DNA of 49,406 bases. Source: Bacilli bacterium (GTDB lineage: Bacteria; Bacillota_I; Bacilli_A; RF39; UBA660). Within the stretch, counting starts at the first letter, position 1. The number at the start of each line of letters is the position of its first letter. Of the stretch, positions 45,921-49,406 are shown piece by piece. The position numbers and the translations under genes are program-made. Under the pieces are notes generated by a model, which saw only the letters and a list, made by a program, of their open reading frames with translations, was not told the DNA's origin and did no database searches. The stretch lies in NCBI GenBank assembly GCA_028709545.1, contig JAQVWT010000003.1, positions 1,874-51,279 of the forward strand. The letters run 5' to 3'.

Positions 45921-46198
45921 ATCAAGTCATATTTTTACTAACTTCATTTCTTTATGGATTAATTTTTGGTTTATTATATATTTTAATAAATAGCTTATTT
46001 AAAAAGTCTAACTTTATTTATTATCTAATAATTGCAATGTATTTTATTATAATGACAGCAGGATATATAATTTCATTTCTTATAATAAATAATGGGGATA
46101 TCCATTTATATTTAAAAATTATTTTAATTGTTGGTTTTTTATTTGCTTTTAAGTTGTCAACTTTTCGTCAAGAAAGAATTTTTAAAAACAAAAGTTAA
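45917..46198 (+). CDS. yabQ: Spore cortex protein YabQ
   Basis: YabQ is a membrane protein needed for cortex formation. The 93-residue product has three hydrophobic stretches (about residues 3-27, 32-55 and 65-80), with YGLIFGLLYILINSLFKK at the N-terminus, typical of the family. The start codon overlaps the yabP stop. It ends with RQERIFKNKS. It is short but consistent with the family's compact members. Confidence 0.85.
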   Translation: MNQVIFLLTSFLYGLIFGLLYILINSLFKKSNFIYYLIIAMYFIIMTAGYIISFLIINNGDIHLYLKIILIVGFLFAFKLSTFRQERIFKNKS

Positions 46199-46248
46199 CT
46201 AAAAACTAATTATTGATGTTATAATTACCATACGGGAGTGTGAACCTA

Positions 46249-46539
46249 ATGATTAAAGCATCTAAAAAAGATAAACGAAGAATTTTATTTTGGGCATTAC
46301 TTATCTTAATCATTGTTTCATACTTAGGAGTATTTACATATAATTACTGGTCTAAGATTTTGATAAATTACCAAGAAAGAGAAAGCTTAGAAGAAGAATA
46401 TCAAGAATTATTATCAGAGGAAAAAAGACTCTCTAGTGAAGCAACAAAATTATTAGATCCGGAATACGTAGCCAAATTCGCTAGAGAAAAATATATGTAT
46501 TCTAAAGCCGGAGAAAAAATTATTAGAATTCCAGAATAA
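46249..46539 (+). CDS. divIC: Septum formation initiator DivIC (FtsB family)
   Basis: DivIC is a bitopic division protein of the FtsL-DivIB-DivIC complex. The 96-residue product has a basic cytoplasmic head (KASKKDKRR), a membrane segment (about residues 11-31) and a coiled coil (NYQERESLEEEYQELLSEEKRLSSEATKL), then DPEYVAKFAREKYMYSKAGEKIIRIPE, the typical 'EYIEEIARE..G' C-terminal motif. The ATG at 46249 is 10 bases after GGGAG; a GTG nine bases upstream is too close to the site. It lies after yabQ as in Bacillus. Confidence 0.93.
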   Translation: MIKASKKDKRRILFWALLILIIVSYLGVFTYNYWSKILINYQERESLEEEYQELLSEEKRLSSEATKLLDPEYVAKFAREKYMYSKAGEKIIRIPE

Positions 46540-46568
46540 TTGAATTTTTTTCTAATATGTGATAGAAT
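46540..46568 (+). promoter_or_regulatory. Promoter of tmRNA
   Basis: TTGAAT (46540-46545) and TAGAAT (46563-46568) are separated by 17 bases, with the predicted tmRNA 5' end at 46577, eight bases after the -10. Confidence 0.75.
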
Positions 46569-46576
46569 TCATTCAC

Positions 46577-46929
46577 GGGGTCGTCATTGGTTTCGACAGG
46601 ATATTTAAAGATATTATTTGCAAGTGGTAGCTATTCCTAAATAGCACAAAATTTAAAATAACTGACAAAGTGAATTTTAACCCAGCTTTATCATACGCCT
46701 AACCGGCGTAAAAGCGCTGTTATCTAACTAGACTCACAAAGTAAGATAATGGTTCATAATAGTGAGTTATATTTATAAATTGCTTTGGTTTATAGATGAA
46801 ATTAAAAAAGCTTAGCTAATATTTTTTCGTTAGATTCAAAGATATTAGTGAAATATAAATCTATCTAAACTTGTAGATGGTAATATATTTATATTTTGGA
46901 CAGCAGTTCAAATCTGCTCGACTCCACCA
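46577..46929 (+). ncRNA. ssrA: Transfer-messenger RNA
   Basis: The 5' end GGGGTCGTCATTGGTTTCGA and the 3' end AAATCTGCTCGACTCCACCA form the tRNA-like domain; the 7-bp acceptor stem pairs GGGGTCG with CGACTCC, and the T arm contains GTTCAAATC. The resume codon is probably GAC at 46664, giving the tag DKVNFNPALSYA and the TAA at 46700-46702 in the loop of the TACGCC/GGCGTA hairpin. tmRNA with SmpB rescues stalled ribosomes. The tag's C-terminal LSYA differs from the LAA ending of most bacteria. Confidence 0.95.
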
Positions 46930-46943
46930 AATAGAATTTTAAT

Positions 46944-46980
46944 ATCTCCTATAAACCCACTGTTTATAGGAGATTTTCTT
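46944..46980 (+). terminator. Strong intrinsic terminator after tmRNA
   Basis: ATCTCCTATAAAC (46944-46956) and GTTTATAGGAGAT (46962-46974) form a 13-bp perfect stem with the loop CCACT, followed by TTTCTT. Confidence 0.9.
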
Positions 46981-47363
46981 CATTATGTGTATTCTTGAAG
47001 GTTCAAGAAAAACTGCGATAAATAGATGACTTTTAAAATAAAATATATATTAAATAGTCAATTTATTCCATTTAATAATTAATACGAATCAAAAATAAGC
47101 ACTAATAAAGAGATACGATTTAAAATAATCTGTGATATAATGTCTAGTAATTTATGGCATGTTTTGGCCATGCTAAAACATGTTATAAATTTATTGTACC
47201 TAATTGCTGGTATAGGGGAAAGTATCTTTTTATTTTCTTCTTTTTAAGAAAAATATTCAGTAATAATAATTGTTGTTGCTTTTTTATCTTGTTTTTCTTA
47301 AAAAATATCCATTGCAAAAAGAATTCTTTTTTAAGAATTTTTAAAATTCACTAGTTTTTGTGT
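46981..47363. other. Non-coding stretch at the 3' side of the IS91-type element
   Basis: No credible gene is seen. The stretch holds an extended -10 (TGATATAAT, 47133-47141) on the plus strand, a long imperfect hairpin at 47151-47189 (TTTAT/ATAAA and CATGTTTT/AAAACATG), and an inverted pair of TTTTTAAGAAAAA-like segments before the transposase. It probably contains the end of the element. I could not place the exact boundary. Confidence 0.4.
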
Positions 47364-48500
47364 TTATTTGAGTCGACATAAAAGATCTTTTAAATCTTGG
47401 TATCTTTTATATGAAAATGAAGTACAATTACATTTTGAACATTTAAACTCATATAGCTTATTATTTACATTAGTTGTAAAATCACTAAATACTGCTTGAC
47501 CTATTAATAATCTACAAAATTTAACTATTGCTTTTTTATTTCTGTTTGATAATAAGCCATAATGTTTTATTTTAGTAAATCGTTTTGGTAATACATGCAT
47601 TAGAAATCTTCTAATGAACTCTTCACCGCTAATCGTCATTTCTTTGATTTTAGAATTATCTTTATAGTCCTTGTATTCAAAGGTAATATCACTATCAGTG
47701 ATGTTTTTAATTCTTTGATTAGATATAGCCACTCTAAAGGCATATCTTCCAATATATTCTACAACGTTTTCGGCTCTTCCTTTAGGTGGTTCTATATATG
47801 AAATCCACTCTTTTTTATATAACGGTTTTAAAAATTTGTTTAATTGTTTGAAATTTTTTAAATAAGATAGATGTGGAGGAAAAACTAATTTTTCATGTTT
47901 TAACATAGCTAAAACCTTTCCTCTAAATAAAGACGATAAAACTTTAACTTTAAATAGATATTTATCATTGCCGCTAATCCATTTGTTATTCTTTAGACCT
48001 CCTCCTGTAACAATTGAATGCACATGAGGATGAAACTCAAGCGTTTGACCCCAAGTATGTAATATGGAAGTAATTCCAACTTTAGCACCTAGCCATTTAG
48101 GATCTGAAGCAAGCTCTAAAATAGCTTCTGAATTAGCTTTTAATAAAATATTATAAAATGCTTTTTGATTATATAAAGCAATTTCTTTTAATTCAGATGG
48201 AACAGTAGTTACAATGTGAAAATAGGGACAATCTAACAAATATGAGCTTTCATTATAAATCCATTTCTCGCGTGCATAAAATTGACAATTCGGGCAGTGT
48301 CTATTTCTACATGAATTAAATCCAGATTTTTTTTCTCCACAATCATCACAAGTAATGGTATGGAAACCCAGCTCTTTGGTTTTACATTTCATTATAGAGT
48401 TGTAAACTTGCCATTGCTCTTTAGATAATTTGTGTTTTAATATATAAGCCGGACCAAATATGTGAAAAATATTTTGAATCGTAAAATCTTCTTTAAACAT
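47364..48500 (-). mobile_element. IS91-family (HUH, Y2-type) transposase
   Basis: The 378-residue product has the IS91/ISCR layout: an N-terminal zinc-binding domain (CDDCGEKKSGFNSCRNRHCPNCQ near residue 60), the HUH motif HPHVHS near 155 (ILHTWGQTLEFHPHVHSIVTGG), and the tyrosine segment VEYIGRYAFRVAISNQRI near 255. These proteins act by rolling-circle transposition. The ATG at 48500 overlaps the end of the recombinase gene (ATGTTTAA), so both are probably cotranslated. Frame is intact, which suggests recent activity. Confidence 0.93.
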
Positions 48501-49308
48501 ATCTGATACCTTCAAGTTGATTAAAGTTTTGAGCAATATGAATATACATTCCAGTAGTACCTAAATTAGTATGCCCAAGCATTGATTTTAAAGTGATAAT
48601 ATTTCCACCATTCATTAAATAATAAGTTGCAAAGGAGTGTCTCAAAGAATGAAAGGTAATATTTTCATTTAAGTCATAGTCTTTCTTTTTTAGAGTGAAA
48701 TAATTAACAATAGTTTTACTATTAATATGATCATGATTCATAATGCCTTTGAATAAATAACCCTGTTTTTCTGTAATATTATTTTCCTTGCAATATAATC
48801 TTAAAAATTTGAGTGTAATAGTTGGTAAAATCGTAAATCTCTCTTTTTTTCTTTTTCCTAAAACTTTTAATTTATTTTCTTTAGGAAATATATTTTCAAT
48901 TTTTAGAGTAGCAATTTCTTCTACTCTTAATCCAGAAGCAAACCCAAGTATTAACCAACATTTATGTTTAGTATTTTTTTCTTCGTTAATAATTTTCAGG
49001 AAATCACTTTTTGATATAATAACTGGTAATCTCTTAACTATTTTAGATGATGGTAATAAATGTTTATTTAAAGATTTTCTAAAACAAACAGAATAAAAAT
49101 ATCTAATTGAACAAATACCAACGTTAAGAGTATTTGCAGAACGATTTAATTTAATGTAATTTTCTAAAAAATACTGGGCTATATCATCTTCATCAATCTT
49201 ATTAATATCAACATTATTATCAAAACTATTTAAAAATCTAATAATATGAGATTTATAGTTAAGAAACGTTACTTTACTTTTACCTCTTATAATAAAGTCA
49301 AGTAAATT
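48493..49308 (-). CDS. Tyrosine recombinase linked to the IS91-type element, start unresolved
   Basis: The frame is open from a TAG at 49309-49311 to the stop at 48493. It carries all catalytic residues: SGLRVEEIATLK (Arg), GKRKKER (Lys), FHSLRHSFATYY (His-x-x-Arg), GHTNLGTTGMYIHI (His and Tyr), and an N-terminal core-binding domain (GKSKVTFLNYKSHIIRFLNS). The first ATG (48741) lies only in the catalytic domain, and no ATG, GTG or TTG precedes it in frame. A possible original start near 49343 (ATG after an AAAGGA site) runs at once into stops, so the 5' end may carry small frameshifts. IS91-type transposases are often accompanied by such a recombinase. Confidence 0.8.
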   Translation of the reverse strand, partial: NLLDFIIRGKSKVTFLNYKSHIIRFLNSFDNNVDINKIDEDDIAQYFLENYIKLNRSANTLNVGICSIRYFYSVCFRKSLNKHLLPSSKIVKRLPVIISKSDFLKIINEEKNTKHKCWLILGFASGLRVEEIATLKIENIFPKENKLKVLGKRKKERFTILPTITLKFLRLYCKENNITEKQGYLFKGIMNHDHINSKTIVNYFTLKKKDYDLNENITFHSLRHSFATYYLMNGGNIITLKSMLGHTNLGTTGMYIHIAQNFNQLEGIRYV

Positions 49309-49406
49309 CTATCTTGTTTATAGTATTTACATTTCTTTATTCCTTTCTTTTATTTTTGTTTGATATTTTATATACTTTTTAAGTAGATATAAGCATATTT
49401 AAAACT

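Noticed and set aside
46900-46929. Integration (att) site of a mobile element at the tmRNA 3' end
   Set aside because: No direct repeat of the tmRNA end was found downstream in the window; the adjacent element is IS91-type, which does not use such a site.
47154-47354. Plus-strand frame rich in Phe, Leu and Cys
   Set aside because: It lies in the non-coding hairpin region, has no ribosome site and low-complexity composition.

Overview
The window is an origin-proximal piece of chromosome from a very AT-rich, spore-forming, low-GC Gram-positive bacterium, most likely an anaerobic relative of the Bacilli/Erysipelotrichia/RF39-type lineages. This placement rests on gene content and order: dnaA-dnaN-recF-gyrB-gyrA, rpmH-rnpA-yidC-jag-mnmE-mnmG-rsmG-noc, tadA-dnaX-ybaB-recR-bofA, ricT-pth-mfd-spoVT, metG-tatD-rsmA-yabG-veg-spoVG, plus nifJ (anaerobic pyruvate metabolism) and many sporulation genes. 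Class A PBP, MurA and DivIC show that it makes a cell wall. UGA reads as stop throughout.

The replication origin lies at about 21.5-21.8 kb. Almost every gene left of it is on the minus strand and almost every gene right of it is on the plus strand, so genes are co-directional with replication; the only clear exception is the class A PBP gene. Left arm, reading toward 1: rpmH, rnpA, yidC, khpB, mnmE, mnmG, rsmG, a Noc/ParB-family gene, then (past the plus-strand PBP gene) a YwiB-like gene, rpoE, prfA, prmC, spoIIR, mntP, murA, rpmE, rpiB, ywzB-like, spoIID, spoIIQ, spoIIID, a shrunken MreB-like gene, nifJ, a probable small RNA on the plus strand and the start of recG. Right arm: dnaA, dnaN, a comK homologue, recF, gyrB, gyrA, a tandem array of eight parS sites, SRP RNA, tadA, dnaX, ybaB, recR, bofA, holB, ricT, pth, mfd, spoVT, a T-box, metG, tatD, a 3D-domain (YabE-like) gene, rsmA, yabG, veg, spoVG, yabP, yabQ, divIC and tmRNA. 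The right end carries an IS91-type transposase and a tyrosine recombinase.

Functionally the window combines replication initiation and its clamp and clamp loader, topoisomerase, chromosome segregation and nucleoid occlusion, tRNA and rRNA modification, and stage II to V sporulation genes. The most striking structure is the parS cluster: eight copies of the 16-bp ParB site spaced 62-65 bp apart (about six helical turns), abutting the SRP RNA promoter. The same window has two identical, longer Noc-type palindromes and a ParB-family protein whose DNA-reading residues are mostly Noc-like.

Other points for follow-up: several sporulation-region genes with good Shine-Dalgarno sequences but no AUG/GUG/UUG start, a ComK homologue inside the origin gene cluster, a degenerate mini-MreB-like protein after spoIIID, an unassigned structured small RNA beside recG, a perfect inverted repeat over the promoter of the YabE-like gene, and a tmRNA tag that ends in LSYA.
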